Assembly (NCBI RefSeq): GCF_040537815.1
Contig: NZ_JBEWSZ010000001.1
Coordinates: forward strand, 4,402,001-4,466,000
Direction of reading: 5' to 3'
Length of the DNA: 64,000 nt
Source: Mesorhizobium shangrilense
GTDB lineage: Bacteria > Pseudomonadota > Alphaproteobacteria > Rhizobiales > Rhizobiaceae
The first letter of the stretch is position 1, and the number at the start of each line of letters is the position of its first letter. The translations under genes were made by a program, and so were the position numbers. Below are positions 16,435 through 25,473 of this stretch, piece by piece. Below the pieces are notes generated by a model. The model saw only the letters and a program-made list of their open reading frames with translations, did not search any database and was not told where the DNA came from.

Positions 16435-17133
16435 ATGCGCAAGGCGTCACGCCTGTTCGAGATCATCCAGATCCTGCGGTTGGCGCGGAACCCGGTGACG
16501 GCGGCGATGATTGCCGAGCAGCTGGAGGTGACGGTGCGCTCGATTTATCGCGACATTGCCGCACTCCAGGCGATGCGCGTGCCGATCGAGGGCGGGCGCG
16601 GCATCGGCTATATACTGCGCCCCGGCTTCGACTTGCCGCCGCTGATGTTTTCGATCGAGGAGATGGAGGCGATTGTCTTGTCTCTCGCGCTACTGGAACG
16701 CACGGGAGACAGCGAACTCAAGCAGGCGGCCAAGCGTGTGAGCGCCAAGATCGCCGGCGCGGTGCCGCCGCCCTTGCGCCAGGCATTCGAGGCCAATGCA
16801 CTGCATGCATGGGGGTTCGCCGCGCCCTCGGTCGGCACGGTCGATCTGGCGCTGGTGCGCCGCGCCATCCGTGACGAGGAGAAGCTCGACCTCTCCTATC
16901 GCGACGAACAAGGCCGCGCCACCGAGCGCCTCATCCGCCCGATTGCGCTGATCTACTACGCCGAAACCGCCAACATCGTTGCCTGGTGCGAACTGCGCCA
17001 GGCGATCCGCAATTTTCGCAGCGACAGGATCGAGGATTGCCTACCGACGGGGCTACGGTTCAAGGGCGAAGGCGATCACTTGCGGCAAATCTGGGTGGAC
17101 GGCTGGGAGCCGAACAGTTCGACCACCGGCTGA
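16435..17133 (+). CDS. HTH and WYL-domain transcriptional regulator (YafY type)
   Basis: A 232-residue regulator. The N-terminal winged helix-turn-helix (MRKASRLFEIIQILR to VTVRSIYRDIAALQ, residues 1-45) is of the DeoR/HTH_11 kind. A WYL-like ligand-sensing region covers about 140-225 (LDLSYRDEQGRATERLIRPIAL, then ANIVAWCELRQAIRNFRSDRI). It probably controls the divergent exporter gene. The ligand is unknown. Confidence 0.85.
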   Translation: MRKASRLFEIIQILRLARNPVTAAMIAEQLEVTVRSIYRDIAALQAMRVPIEGGRGIGYILRPGFDLPPLMFSIEEMEAIVLSLALLERTGDSELKQAAKRVSAKIAGAVPPPLRQAFEANALHAWGFAAPSVGTVDLALVRRAIRDEEKLDLSYRDEQGRATERLIRPIALIYYAETANIVAWCELRQAIRNFRSDRIEDCLPTGLRFKGEGDHLRQIWVDGWEPNSSTTG

Positions 17134-17157
17134 AAAACGCACCGCGAAATAGCAGGG

Positions 17158-18267
17158 CTACCTTACATCCACCCAGCGCTGCTCCTCGAACGAGCGCGCC
17201 ATCGCGTGCACAGTGCGCTCGATTTCCAGCCCTTCGGCAAAATCGATGATCCGCGCGGGCTTGCCGGCAAGCCGCGTCAGCAATTCCCGGCATTCGATGA
17301 TCTTGATATCGTTGAAACCCAGGCCATGGCCAGGCGCCGGCACGAAGGCGTCATAGGGCTTGTGGTGCGGCGCCACCAGGATGGTGCGATAGCCCTGTTC
17401 GGTCGGGCGGTCCGATGTGAGGTAGAGCTGGAATTCGTTCATCCGCTCCTGGTCGTAGAGGATCGAGCCTTTCGAGCCGAAAATCTGGATGGCGATGCGG
17501 CCCTTGCGGCCCCAGGCCGAACGGTTGACCAGCAGCGTGCCGGCAACCCCGTTTTCCAGATGCATCAATACGCTGGCGATGTCGTAGGTCTCGACGGCGC
17601 GGCGCCCGCCCGAGGCGAGCTGGCGATCGGCATAGGGCCTGGACATGTCGCACATGACACGTGCGACGCGGCCGAACAGCACCGAAACCAGCGACAGCGG
17701 GTGAACCGCGAAATCGTCGAGCGCGCCATAGCCCGATGTCGCCTCATGCTTCCAGTAGAACTGCTCTTCCGGATCGGCCATGAAGTCCTCATCCATCTCG
17801 ATGCGCAGATGGTTGACCTCGCCGATGATCTTCTCGTCGAGCAGTGCGCCGATGTGCCGGATCGCGGGATTCTGGATATAATTGTAACCGAGGGCGGCCA
17901 CCTTGCCCGATTTCTTCGCCGCTGCCGCCATGGCCTCGGCTTCGGCAAAGGCCGGCGCCATCGGCTTTTCGCACCACAGATGCTTGCCGGCCTCGAGGAT
18001 GGCGATGGCCATTTCCGGATGGAACTGGTTCGGCGTGGTCAGCGAAACGATATCGACTTCGGGATCGTTGACGACGGCGCGCCAGTCGCCCGAGCCCTTC
18101 GCAAAGCCGAATTCGGAAGCGCGGCGTTTGGCAAGGTCCGCATTGACCTCGCCGAGATGGACAAGCCTGGGCCTGGTCACATCCGGAAAGACGGTGCTCA
18201 CCGCATTCCAGGCAATGGCGTGACACTTGCCCATGAAGCCCGTGCCGATAAGACCTACGCCAACCAT
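17158..18267 (-). CDS. Gfo/Idh/MocA-family oxidoreductase of the inositol locus
   Basis: NAD(P)-dependent sugar or inositol dehydrogenase of 369 residues, with Rossmann motif GLIGTGFMGKCHA at the N-terminus, CEKPMAP near residue 100 (catalytic Lys) and ALDDFAVHPLSL near 190 in the position of the Asp/His pair. It is divergent from iolR, the arrangement I recall for the S. meliloti oxidoreductase next to iolR, where a scyllo-inositol-type substrate has been proposed. ATG 18267 follows GGAGAAACGG; an upstream GTG at 18282 would absorb this ribosome binding site. The exact substrate is inferred from context. Confidence 0.87.
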   Translation of the reverse strand: MVGVGLIGTGFMGKCHAIAWNAVSTVFPDVTRPRLVHLGEVNADLAKRRASEFGFAKGSGDWRAVVNDPEVDIVSLTTPNQFHPEMAIAILEAGKHLWCEKPMAPAFAEAEAMAAAAKKSGKVAALGYNYIQNPAIRHIGALLDEKIIGEVNHLRIEMDEDFMADPEEQFYWKHEATSGYGALDDFAVHPLSLVSVLFGRVARVMCDMSRPYADRQLASGGRRAVETYDIASVLMHLENGVAGTLLVNRSAWGRKGRIAIQIFGSKGSILYDQERMNEFQLYLTSDRPTEQGYRTILVAPHHKPYDAFVPAPGHGLGFNDIKIIECRELLTRLAGKPARIIDFAEGLEIERTVHAMARSFEEQRWVDVR

Positions 18268-18310
18268 CTTCCGTTTCTCCACTGCCTGAAGCGTTCGATG
18301 GATGAATTAG

Positions 18311-18331
18311 TCCATTTTTCTGACGAATGGA
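18311..18331. promoter_or_regulatory. Inverted repeat in the iolR divergent promoter
   Basis: A perfect TCCATT-N9-AATGGA inverted repeat lies between the oxidoreductase gene and iolR. A related TCCATA-N5-TATGGA palindrome lies upstream of iolC (19310-19326). Both contain ATGGA half-sites, and both regions would be expected IolR targets. Confidence 0.4.
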
Positions 18332-18400
18332 ATGTCTGCCTCATTTTTTATGGCGTTCTTGCGCAGTCTCGTTATGATGGGGCAGAGAGGGCATCCATAG

Positions 18401-19267
18401 ATGAGCCTGGACAGAGCGACGATGGACGAACGGGTACCTCGCGACTTCGAGACGCTGCGCGCCACGATCCTGGATCGGCGCGAAAGCCTGCCGAAGCGCA
18501 TTGCACAGATTGCCGCGTACGCGCTCGACAATCCCGACGACATCGCCTTCGGCACGGCGGCCAGCATCGCCGCCTCGGCCGGCGTTCAGCCATCGACCTT
18601 GATCCGTTTTGCCCAGCAGCTTGGCTTCGACGGTTTCACCAGCCTGCAATCGGTGTTTCGCGAGCGTCTGCGGGAACGCAACTCGTCCTATGACGAAAGG
18701 CTGCTGGCATTGCGTGCCAAGGCCGAGGAAGGTGCCGGCCACCGGGCGATCTTCGACGGCTTCGTCGCCGCCGCCAGCACTTCCCTCAACGACATTTCGC
18801 GCACGCTGGACGAGGCGCATCTCGAAGATGCGATCGCGCTGCTTGCCAAGGCCGAGACCATCTATGTCCTTGCCAAGCGGCGGTCCTATCCCGTGGCCTC
18901 CTACATCGCCTATGCGCTGGGCAAGCTGAACATCCGCAACCAGCTGATCGAATCGGCCGCCGGCCTCAACGCCGAAATGATCGGCTTCGCATCGCCGCGC
19001 GACGCCGTCATCGCCATCAGTTTCTCGCCCTATGCAGCCGCCACCATCGAGGAAGCCCGTACCATTTCGGAGCAAGGCGTGCCGATCGTGGCGATCACCG
19101 ACAGTTCGTTCTCGCCGCTGGCCCAGTTCGCCAGCGTCTGGTTCGAGGTTGCCGAGGCGGACTTTGCCGGCTTCCGCTCGCTGGCTGCGACCATGGCGCT
19201 GGCCATGGCGCTGACCGTCGGCGTCGGCGAGAAGCGGCGCGACACAGGCCGCAAGCGCAAGGCCTGA
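18401..19267 (+). CDS. iolR: IolR, RpiR-family regulator of inositol catabolism
   Basis: A 288-residue transcriptional regulator. The N-terminal RpiR helix-turn-helix covers about residues 15-90 (IAQIAAYALDNPDDIAFGTA, then SAGVQPSTLIRFAQQLGFDGF), followed by a SIS sugar-phosphate-binding domain from about 125 to 270. Its place between the oxidoreductase and iolC matches iolR in Sinorhizobium, a repressor thought to respond to an inositol-pathway intermediate. The start is ATG 18401 with AGAGAGGG upstream. Confidence 0.88.
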   Translation: MSLDRATMDERVPRDFETLRATILDRRESLPKRIAQIAAYALDNPDDIAFGTAASIAASAGVQPSTLIRFAQQLGFDGFTSLQSVFRERLRERNSSYDERLLALRAKAEEGAGHRAIFDGFVAAASTSLNDISRTLDEAHLEDAIALLAKAETIYVLAKRRSYPVASYIAYALGKLNIRNQLIESAAGLNAEMIGFASPRDAVIAISFSPYAAATIEEARTISEQGVPIVAITDSSFSPLAQFASVWFEVAEADFAGFRSLAATMALAMALTVGVGEKRRDTGRKRKA

Positions 19268-19309
19268 CCATGCGCACGAAACGCCAGATTTAAGTTAGGG
19301 AACGCTCAT

Positions 19310-19342
19310 TCCATATTGACTATGGATTGGAATTATTATTTC
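19310..19342 (+). promoter_or_regulatory. Palindrome and IolR-like box upstream of iolC
   Basis: A perfect TCCATA-TTGAC-TATGGA palindrome (19310-19326) has a -35-like TTGAC in its spacer. Directly after it comes GGAATTATTATTTC (19329-19342), matching the GGAAT-N4-ATTTC pattern found upstream of the inositol-type transporter operon. Binding here would cover a promoter for iolCDEB. Confidence 0.5.
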
Positions 19343-19409
19343 ATATCGGTGGCGCCACGCTGCCGCTCGCGCGTGTACCCCAAGACAACAAAGCCGACGG
19401 GAGGTTCCA

Positions 19410-21344
19410 ATGAGCGAAGCCGTGGACGCGAAACAGGCGCCGCTCGACGTCATCACCATCGGTCGTGCTTCCGTCGATCTCTATGGCCAGCAGATCGGCT
19501 CGCGGCTGGAGGACATCACCTCCTTCGCCAAATCGGTCGGTGGTTGTCCGGCCAACATTTCGGTTGGCACCGCAAGGCTCGGCCTGCGCTCGGCACTGCT
19601 CACCCGTGTCGGCAATGAGCAGATGGGCCGCTTCATCCGCGAGCAGCTGACGCGGGAGGGGGTTTGCGTCGATGGGCTGAAGACCGATCCTGACCGGCTG
19701 ACGGCGCTGGTGCTGCTTTCGGTCGAGGACGAAGGCGTCTCGCCGATGATCTTCTACCGCACCGACTGCGCCGACATGGCGCTTTCGGAAGAGGATATCG
19801 ACGAAGCTTTCATCGCCTCCTCCCGTTCCATCGTCGTCACCGGCACGCATTTTTCGCGGCCCAACAGCGATGCCGCGCAGCGCAAGGCGATCCGCGCCAT
19901 CAAGGCCAGTGGCGGCAAGGTGGTGTTCGACATCGACTACCGGCCGAACCTGTGGGGCCTTGCAGGCCACGCCGAAGGGTTCGAGCGCTATGTGAAGTCT
20001 GACCGGGTCTCGGCCCAGCTGAAGACGGTGCTGCCCGACTGCGATCTCATCGTCGGCACCGAGGAAGAGATCATGATCGCATCGGGCGCCGATGATTGCC
20101 TGAGCGCGCTGAAGACGATCCGCTCACTGTCATCGGCAACCATCGTCCTGAAGCGCGGCGCCATGGGCTGCATCGTCTATGACGGACCGATCAGCGACGA
20201 TCTCGAAGACGGCATCGTCGGCAAGGGCTTTCCGATCGAGATCTACAATGTGCTGGGCGCCGGCGACGCCTTCATGTCGGGCTTCCTGCGCGGCTGGCTT
20301 GGCGGCGAAAGCCTGGCGACATCAGCGACCTGGGCCAATGCCTGCGGCGCGTTCGCCGTGTCACGCCTGCTCTGCGCTCCGGAATATCCGACTTTCGAAG
20401 AGCTGCAATTCTTCCTCAAGAACGGCAGCAAGCACCTTGCCTTGCGCAAGGACGAGGCGATCAACCACATCCACTGGGCGACCACGCGCCGGCGCGACAT
20501 TCCCTCGCTGATGGCGCTGGCCTGCGACCACCGTGTCCAGCTGGAGGATATCGCGGCAAAGGCCGGTGCCGACCTCTCACGCGTCCCCGCCTTCAAGGTG
20601 CTGGCGGTGAAGGCCGCGGCAAAAGTCGCGGCCGGTCGCGACGGTTACGGCATGCTGATCGACGAGAAATATGGTCGCAAGGCGATGTTCGAATTTGCGC
20701 ATCATCCGTTCAGCTGGCTGGGACGGCCGGTGGAACTGCCGGGCTCGCGGCCGCTTCGGTTCGAGTTTTCGCAGGACATCGGCTCGCAGCTCGTTGAATG
20801 GCCGGTCGAGCATTGCATCAAGTGCCTGTGCTTCTATCACCCGGATGATCCGGCTGCGCTCAAGGAAGAACAGCAGCAGAAGCTGCGCTCACTGTTCGAG
20901 GCCGCGCGGAAAGTAGGGCGAGAACTGCTGATCGAGATCATCGCTGGCAAGCACGGCAAGCTCGACGACACGACGATCCCGCGCGCGCTGGAAGAGCTCT
21001 ATGCGCTCGGCATCAAGCCCGACTGGTGGAAGCTCGAACCGCAGGCTTCGGCCGGCGCCTGGGCCAAGATCGAAGCGGTGATCCTGAAGCACGACCCGTG
21101 GTGCTGTGGCATTGTGCTGCTCGGCCTGGAGGCGCCGCAGGACGAGCTGGAAGCAGCGTTTGCCGCCACCGCCAAGGCGCCCATCGTCAAGGGCTTTGCC
21201 GTTGGCCGCACCATCTTCGTCCATGCGGCCGAACAGTGGCTCGCCGGCAAGATGTCGGATGACGAGGCCGTGGCCGACATGGCATCGCGCTTTGAACAAC
21301 TGACCGAGGCGTGGCTTGCCGCGCGTGGCCGCAAGGCAGCATAA
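19410..21344 (+). CDS. iolC: IolC 5-dehydro-2-deoxygluconokinase fused to a DUF2090 aldolase-like domain
   Basis: Bifunctional inositol enzyme of 644 residues. Residues about 10-335 form a PfkB-family kinase (GGCPANISVGTARLG near 50 and the catalytic NVLGAGDAFMSGFLRG near 280) that phosphorylates 2-deoxy-5-keto-gluconate. Residues about 345-640 form DUF2090, related to LacD/IolJ-type aldolases, which probably cleaves the phosphorylated product to dihydroxyacetone phosphate and malonate semialdehyde. The fusion is common in proteobacteria and explains the absence of a separate iolJ. It opens the iolCDE operon; GGGAGG precedes the ATG. Confidence 0.94.
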   Translation: MSEAVDAKQAPLDVITIGRASVDLYGQQIGSRLEDITSFAKSVGGCPANISVGTARLGLRSALLTRVGNEQMGRFIREQLTREGVCVDGLKTDPDRLTALVLLSVEDEGVSPMIFYRTDCADMALSEEDIDEAFIASSRSIVVTGTHFSRPNSDAAQRKAIRAIKASGGKVVFDIDYRPNLWGLAGHAEGFERYVKSDRVSAQLKTVLPDCDLIVGTEEEIMIASGADDCLSALKTIRSLSSATIVLKRGAMGCIVYDGPISDDLEDGIVGKGFPIEIYNVLGAGDAFMSGFLRGWLGGESLATSATWANACGAFAVSRLLCAPEYPTFEELQFFLKNGSKHLALRKDEAINHIHWATTRRRDIPSLMALACDHRVQLEDIAAKAGADLSRVPAFKVLAVKAAAKVAAGRDGYGMLIDEKYGRKAMFEFAHHPFSWLGRPVELPGSRPLRFEFSQDIGSQLVEWPVEHCIKCLCFYHPDDPAALKEEQQQKLRSLFEAARKVGRELLIEIIAGKHGKLDDTTIPRALEELYALGIKPDWWKLEPQASAGAWAKIEAVILKHDPWCCGIVLLGLEAPQDELEAAFAATAKAPIVKGFAVGRTIFVHAAEQWLAGKMSDDEAVADMASRFEQLTEAWLAARGRKAA

Positions 21345-21364
21345 GAACCGCGGGAGGAGACGAC

Positions 21365-23215
21365 ATGACCAAGACAATCCGCCTGACGATGGCGCAGGCG
21401 CTGACCCGCTTTCTCAGCCAGCAGATGACCGAGATCGACGGCAAGACTGTGCCGATCTTCGGCGGCGTCTGGGCGATCTTCGGCCATGGCAATGTGGCGG
21501 GGATCGGCGAGGCGCTCTATCAGGTGCGCGACGCGCTGCCGACCTTCCGCGCCCACAATGAACAGGCGATGGCGCATGCGGCGATCGCCTATGGCAAGGC
21601 CAATTTCCGCCGCCGCTTCATGGCGGCGACAAGTTCAATCGGCCCCGGCGCCGTCAACATGGTGACGGCCGCCGCATTGGCACACGTCAACCGCTTGCCG
21701 GTCCTGCTCCTGCCCGGCGACGTCTTCGCCAACCGCATCCCCGACCCGGTGCTGCAGCAGGCCGAGGATTTTTCCGACGGCACCGCGACGGTCAATGACT
21801 GTTTCAGGCCCGTGTCGCGCTATTTCGACCGTATCACCCGTCCCGAGCAGATCATCCCGGCACTTGCCCGAACCATGCAGGTGCTGACCGATCCGGCAGA
21901 ATGCGGGCCGGTGACGCTGTCGCTCTGCCAGGACGTGCAGGCCGAGGCCTATGACTATCCCGAGAGCTTCTTTGCCGAACGGGTCTGGACGCCGCGCAGG
22001 ATACGCCCGGATCGCCGGGAACTGGCGGCCGCCATTGCTGCGCTCAAGGGTGCGAAGAAGCCGCTGATCATCGCCGGCGGCGGCGTGCTCTATTCGCAGG
22101 CTTCCGACGAGCTGACTGATCTGGCTGATAGCACCGGCATTCCGGTCTGCGAAACCCAAGGCGGCAAGTCTTCGCTGCCGGACGATCATCCGCTCAACAT
22201 GGCGGCTGTCGGCGTCACCGGCACCTCGGCCGCCAACCGGCTGGCGGAAGAGGCCGACGTGGTGCTGGCGGTCGGCACGCGCCTGCAGGATTTCACCACG
22301 GGCTCGTGGTCGCTGTTCAAGAACGCGGGCAAGACCATTGTCGGGCTGAACGTCCAGCCTTTCGACGCCGGCAAGCATCGCGCGCTGCCGCTGGTCGCCG
22401 ATGCGGCCGAGGGGCTCGCCGAAATCGGAGCGGCACTGAAGGGATGGAAGGCGCCGTCTGCCTGGACCGACAATGCGGCCAAGGGCAAGAAGGACTGGCA
22501 AGCCGATGCGGCCAAGGTGACGGCATCGACCAACGCCGCCTACCCGTCGGACGCGCAAGTGATCGGCGCCGTGCAGCGTGCCATGGGTTCAGGCGTGACG
22601 CTGTTGCATGCGGCCGGCGGGCTGCCGGGCGAGTTGCACAAGCTATGGCAGGCCGGCGCGCCGGGTTCCTATCACGCCGAATACGGCTTCTCGACCATGG
22701 GCTACGAAATTGCCGGCGGGCTCGGCACCAAGATGGCCAAACCGGACGAGGAGGTCGTCGTCATGATCGGTGACGGCTCCTACCTGATGCTGAATTCCGA
22801 GATCGCCACATCGGTGATGCTGGGCCTGAAGCTGACCATCGTGCTGCTCGACAACCGTGGCTATGGCTGCATCAACCGGCTGCAGATGGCGACCGGCGGC
22901 GCCAACTTCAACAATCTCCTGAAGGACTCGCGCCACGAGGTCCTGCCCGATATCGACTTTGCCGCGCATGCGGCAAGCCTCGGCGCCATTGCCGAAAAGG
23001 TTGCGTCCATCGCCGGGTTGGAAACGGCGTTGAAGCAAGCCAAGAAGAATACGCGCACCACGGTTGTTGTCATCGACACCGACCCCCTGGTTTCGACCGA
23101 TGCCGGCGGCACATGGTGGGATGTCGCCGTGCCCGAGGTCAGCGCGCGCAGCCAGGTGAACGCCGCGCGCAAGGCGTATGACGAAAAGCGGCAGATGCAA
23201 ACCATTGGCGACTGA
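21365..23215 (+). CDS. iolD: IolD, trihydroxycyclohexane-1,2-dione hydrolase
   Basis: Thiamine-diphosphate enzyme of 616 residues that hydrolytically opens the ring of 3D-trihydroxycyclohexane-1,2-dione to 5-deoxyglucuronate. The N-terminal pyrimidine-binding domain holds FRAHNEQAMAHAAIAYGKA; the C-terminal domain holds the diphosphate motif GDGSYLMLNSEIATS near residue 475 with VLLDNRGYG following. The ATG at 21365 follows GGGAGGAGACGAC and lies 20 bp after iolC. The overall layout is that of the acetolactate synthase superfamily. Confidence 0.95.
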   Translation: MTKTIRLTMAQALTRFLSQQMTEIDGKTVPIFGGVWAIFGHGNVAGIGEALYQVRDALPTFRAHNEQAMAHAAIAYGKANFRRRFMAATSSIGPGAVNMVTAAALAHVNRLPVLLLPGDVFANRIPDPVLQQAEDFSDGTATVNDCFRPVSRYFDRITRPEQIIPALARTMQVLTDPAECGPVTLSLCQDVQAEAYDYPESFFAERVWTPRRIRPDRRELAAAIAALKGAKKPLIIAGGGVLYSQASDELTDLADSTGIPVCETQGGKSSLPDDHPLNMAAVGVTGTSAANRLAEEADVVLAVGTRLQDFTTGSWSLFKNAGKTIVGLNVQPFDAGKHRALPLVADAAEGLAEIGAALKGWKAPSAWTDNAAKGKKDWQADAAKVTASTNAAYPSDAQVIGAVQRAMGSGVTLLHAAGGLPGELHKLWQAGAPGSYHAEYGFSTMGYEIAGGLGTKMAKPDEEVVVMIGDGSYLMLNSEIATSVMLGLKLTIVLLDNRGYGCINRLQMATGGANFNNLLKDSRHEVLPDIDFAAHAASLGAIAEKVASIAGLETALKQAKKNTRTTVVVIDTDPLVSTDAGGTWWDVAVPEVSARSQVNAARKAYDEKRQMQTIGD

Positions 23216-23237
23216 CGCCAACGCTGGAGCTTCTCTC

Positions 23238-23293
23238 TTCTCCCCGTCCCTATACGGGGAGAAGGTGCCGGCAGGCGGATGAGGGGCAGCGCC
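23238..23293 (+). repeat. Palindromic intergenic repeat, third copy
   Basis: CTTCTCCCCGT-CCCTAT-ACGGGGAGAAG followed by GTGCCGGCAGGCGGATGAGG and GGCAGCGCC. It is the same element as the pair at 5073-5244, with C for A in the hairpin loop. It sits between iolD and iolE and could act as an intra-operon hairpin. Confidence 0.8.
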
Positions 23294-23333
23294 GACGATC
23301 AAGAGTGAAATTGTTCTAAACTGGAGTGACGAC

Positions 23334-24251
23334 GTGAAAGCCAGACTGGGCATGTCCCCCATCGCGTGGTGGAATGACGACCTTGCGGAACTCAGCGATG
23401 ACGTGTCGCTGGAAGAGTGTTTGCGCCAGTCGCGTTCGGCGGGGTTCACCGGCATGGAAATGGGCCGGCGTTTTCCCAACGACCCCAAGGTCATGCTGCC
23501 GATCCTGAAAAAGGCGGATGTCACGCTGTGCGGCGGCTGGTTCTCCGGAACGCTGGTGAATGGAGACATGGCTGACAACAAGGATCGAATCCAGCCGATG
23601 ATCGACCTGTTCAAGGCAGTGGATGCGCCTTGCATCGTCTATGGCGAGGTCGGCCGCTCGATCCAGGGCGATCGTTCGAAGCCGCTTGCGACCAAGCCGA
23701 AGCTGTCGGACGACGAGATGAAGGCCTATGCCAGGCGCCTCACCGAATTCGGCGAATGGTGCGCCGAACAGGGCATGCCGCTGTCCTACCATCACCACAT
23801 GGCGGCGGTGGTCGAGACGGAGCCGGAGCTCGATGCCTTCATGCGTCATTCGGGAGAAGGCATCCCCCTGCTGCTCGACGCCGGGCATCTGGTTTTTGCC
23901 GGCGGCGACGTGTTGCGCGCCATCGACAACCACCACAAGCGCATCAGCCATGTGCATGTGAAGGATGTGCGCATGGCCGTGATCGACAAGCTCGACCGCA
24001 CGAAACAGTCCTTCCTCGACGCCGTGGCGCTCGGCGCCTTCACCGTGCCGGGCGATGGCTCGCTGGATTTTGGCGCCATCGTCAAGAAGCTTGCTGATTA
24101 TGGCTATGAAGGCTGGTTCGTGGTCGAGGCCGAGCAGGATCCGAAGAAGAACCCGCCGCTCAAGATGGCTGAGGTCGGCTACAAGGAATTGATGCGGGTG
24201 ATGACGGCGGCCGGCTATACGGTGGAGACTCAAGGCTTTCCCAATGTCTGA
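23334..24251 (+). CDS. iolE: IolE, myo-inosose-2 dehydratase
   Basis: Dehydrates 2-keto-myo-inositol to 3D-trihydroxycyclohexane-1,2-dione. The 305-residue protein has the xylose-isomerase-like TIM barrel of the family, with metal-ligand segments VVETEPEL near residue 160, LLLDAGHLVFAGGD near 180, HVHVKDVR near 207 and WFVVEAEQD near 262. It is homologous to the rhizopine gene mocC. It starts at a GTG preceded by a GGAGTGACGAC ribosome binding site. Confidence 0.94.
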   Translation: MKARLGMSPIAWWNDDLAELSDDVSLEECLRQSRSAGFTGMEMGRRFPNDPKVMLPILKKADVTLCGGWFSGTLVNGDMADNKDRIQPMIDLFKAVDAPCIVYGEVGRSIQGDRSKPLATKPKLSDDEMKAYARRLTEFGEWCAEQGMPLSYHHHMAAVVETEPELDAFMRHSGEGIPLLLDAGHLVFAGGDVLRAIDNHHKRISHVHVKDVRMAVIDKLDRTKQSFLDAVALGAFTVPGDGSLDFGAIVKKLADYGYEGWFVVEAEQDPKKNPPLKMAEVGYKELMRVMTAAGYTVETQGFPNV

Positions 24252-24295
24252 GCGCGGTGGTTCTCGGTGACGCCGGGTTGCTGTAAGTTGGCCGG

Positions 24296-24514
24296 ATGAA
24301 AGATTCCGAACATCCATTTTTCCGTCCACTCTGGCGCCGCGTTGCGGTCGTCGCGGTCTGCGTCATCTGGTCCGCGATCGAGTTCGTGACGGGCACGCCA
24401 TTCTGGGGCGTCATCGCGCTTGGCTTCGCCGGCTACGCGGTCTGGCAGTTCTTCTACCTCTACAAGCCGGCCGATGAGACCAAGGCCGCGACCGAGGCCG
24501 AATCGAAGGAATAA
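24296..24514 (+). CDS. Small membrane protein (DUF3329-like) between iolE and iolB
   Basis: A 72-residue protein with two hydrophobic segments, about residues 15-32 (VAVVAVCVIWSAIEFVTG) and 36-53 (FWGVIALGFAGYAVWQFFY), and a charged C-terminal tail. It resembles the small DUF3329 proteins I recall at this place in rhizobial iol loci. It lies 44 bp after iolE and 5 bp before iolB, so it is in the operon. No enzymatic motif; function unknown. Confidence 0.75.
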   Translation: MKDSEHPFFRPLWRRVAVVAVCVIWSAIEFVTGTPFWGVIALGFAGYAVWQFFYLYKPADETKAATEAESKE

Positions 24515-24519
24515 CCCGA

Positions 24520-25332
24520 ATGTCGAAGCTGCTCGTCAAAGCCAACAAGGGCCATGGCCGCGTCGCCCATGTGACGCCGAAAAGCGCCGGCTGGACCTAT
24601 GTCGGCTTCGATCTGCATCGGCTAAAGCCCGGCGAGACAGCCTCCGGGCAAACGGGCGATCGCGAGGTCTGCCTGGTGTTCGTCACCGGCAAAGGCAATG
24701 CGACGGCCGGCGGCAAGGGCCTCGGCCTGCTCGGCGAGCGCATGTCGCCCTTCGAAGGCAAGCCATGGTCGGTTTACGTGCCCGAGGGGTCGGACTGGTC
24801 GGTGACCGCTGATACCGAACTGGAACTCGCGGTCTGCTCGGCGCCTGGCCTGGGCGGCGGCCTGCCGGTGCGGGTCATCGCGCCGGACGATCTCGGCAAG
24901 GAGGTGCGCGGCAAGGGCACCAACACGCGCTACGTCACCAACATCCTGCCGGAGGGCAAGCCGGCCGATTCATTGCTGGTGGTCGAGGTCATCACACCTG
25001 GCGGCCACACCTCGAGCTATCCGCCGCACAAGCACGACCAGGACAATCTGCCGGCCGAATCCTATCTTGAGGAAACCTACTATCATCGCCTTAACCCGCC
25101 GCAGGGCTTTGCCTTCCAGCGCGTCTATACAGACGCCGACGGCAACGGCCACCGCGCGCTCGACGAAGCCATGGCGATCGAGGATGGCGATGTGGTGCTG
25201 GTGCCCAAGGGATACCACCCCTGCACCGCCTGCCATGGCTATGATCTCTACTATCTCAATGTCATGGCCGGGCCGAAACGGACGTGGAAATTCCACAACG
25301 CCGCCGAGCACGAATGGTTGATGAAAGCGTGA
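24520..25332 (+). CDS. iolB: IolB, 5-deoxy-glucuronate isomerase
   Basis: Isomerises 5-deoxy-glucuronate to 2-deoxy-5-keto-gluconate, the IolC substrate. The 270-residue protein has the bicupin fold with metal ligands in SSYPPHKHDQDNLPAESYLE (residues about 166-185), and YHPCTACHGYDLYYLNVMAGP near residue 230. It completes the iolC-D-E-B set; iolA (methylmalonate semialdehyde dehydrogenase) is not in the window and is often unlinked in rhizobia. Confidence 0.94.
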   Translation: MSKLLVKANKGHGRVAHVTPKSAGWTYVGFDLHRLKPGETASGQTGDREVCLVFVTGKGNATAGGKGLGLLGERMSPFEGKPWSVYVPEGSDWSVTADTELELAVCSAPGLGGGLPVRVIAPDDLGKEVRGKGTNTRYVTNILPEGKPADSLLVVEVITPGGHTSSYPPHKHDQDNLPAESYLEETYYHRLNPPQGFAFQRVYTDADGNGHRALDEAMAIEDGDVVLVPKGYHPCTACHGYDLYYLNVMAGPKRTWKFHNAAEHEWLMKA

Positions 25333-25473
25333 TCGATTGGTCCTTCCGCCTGAAGCGGCTGGTCCAGAACGGAAAAATCGTCGGCTAAGGACCGCCCGGC
25401 TCGATTTGCCTTAGAAAACCCTTCAAAGCTTCGTCAATCCGTCATGGAAATCACCTATGGCAGCGGGGCTAAT

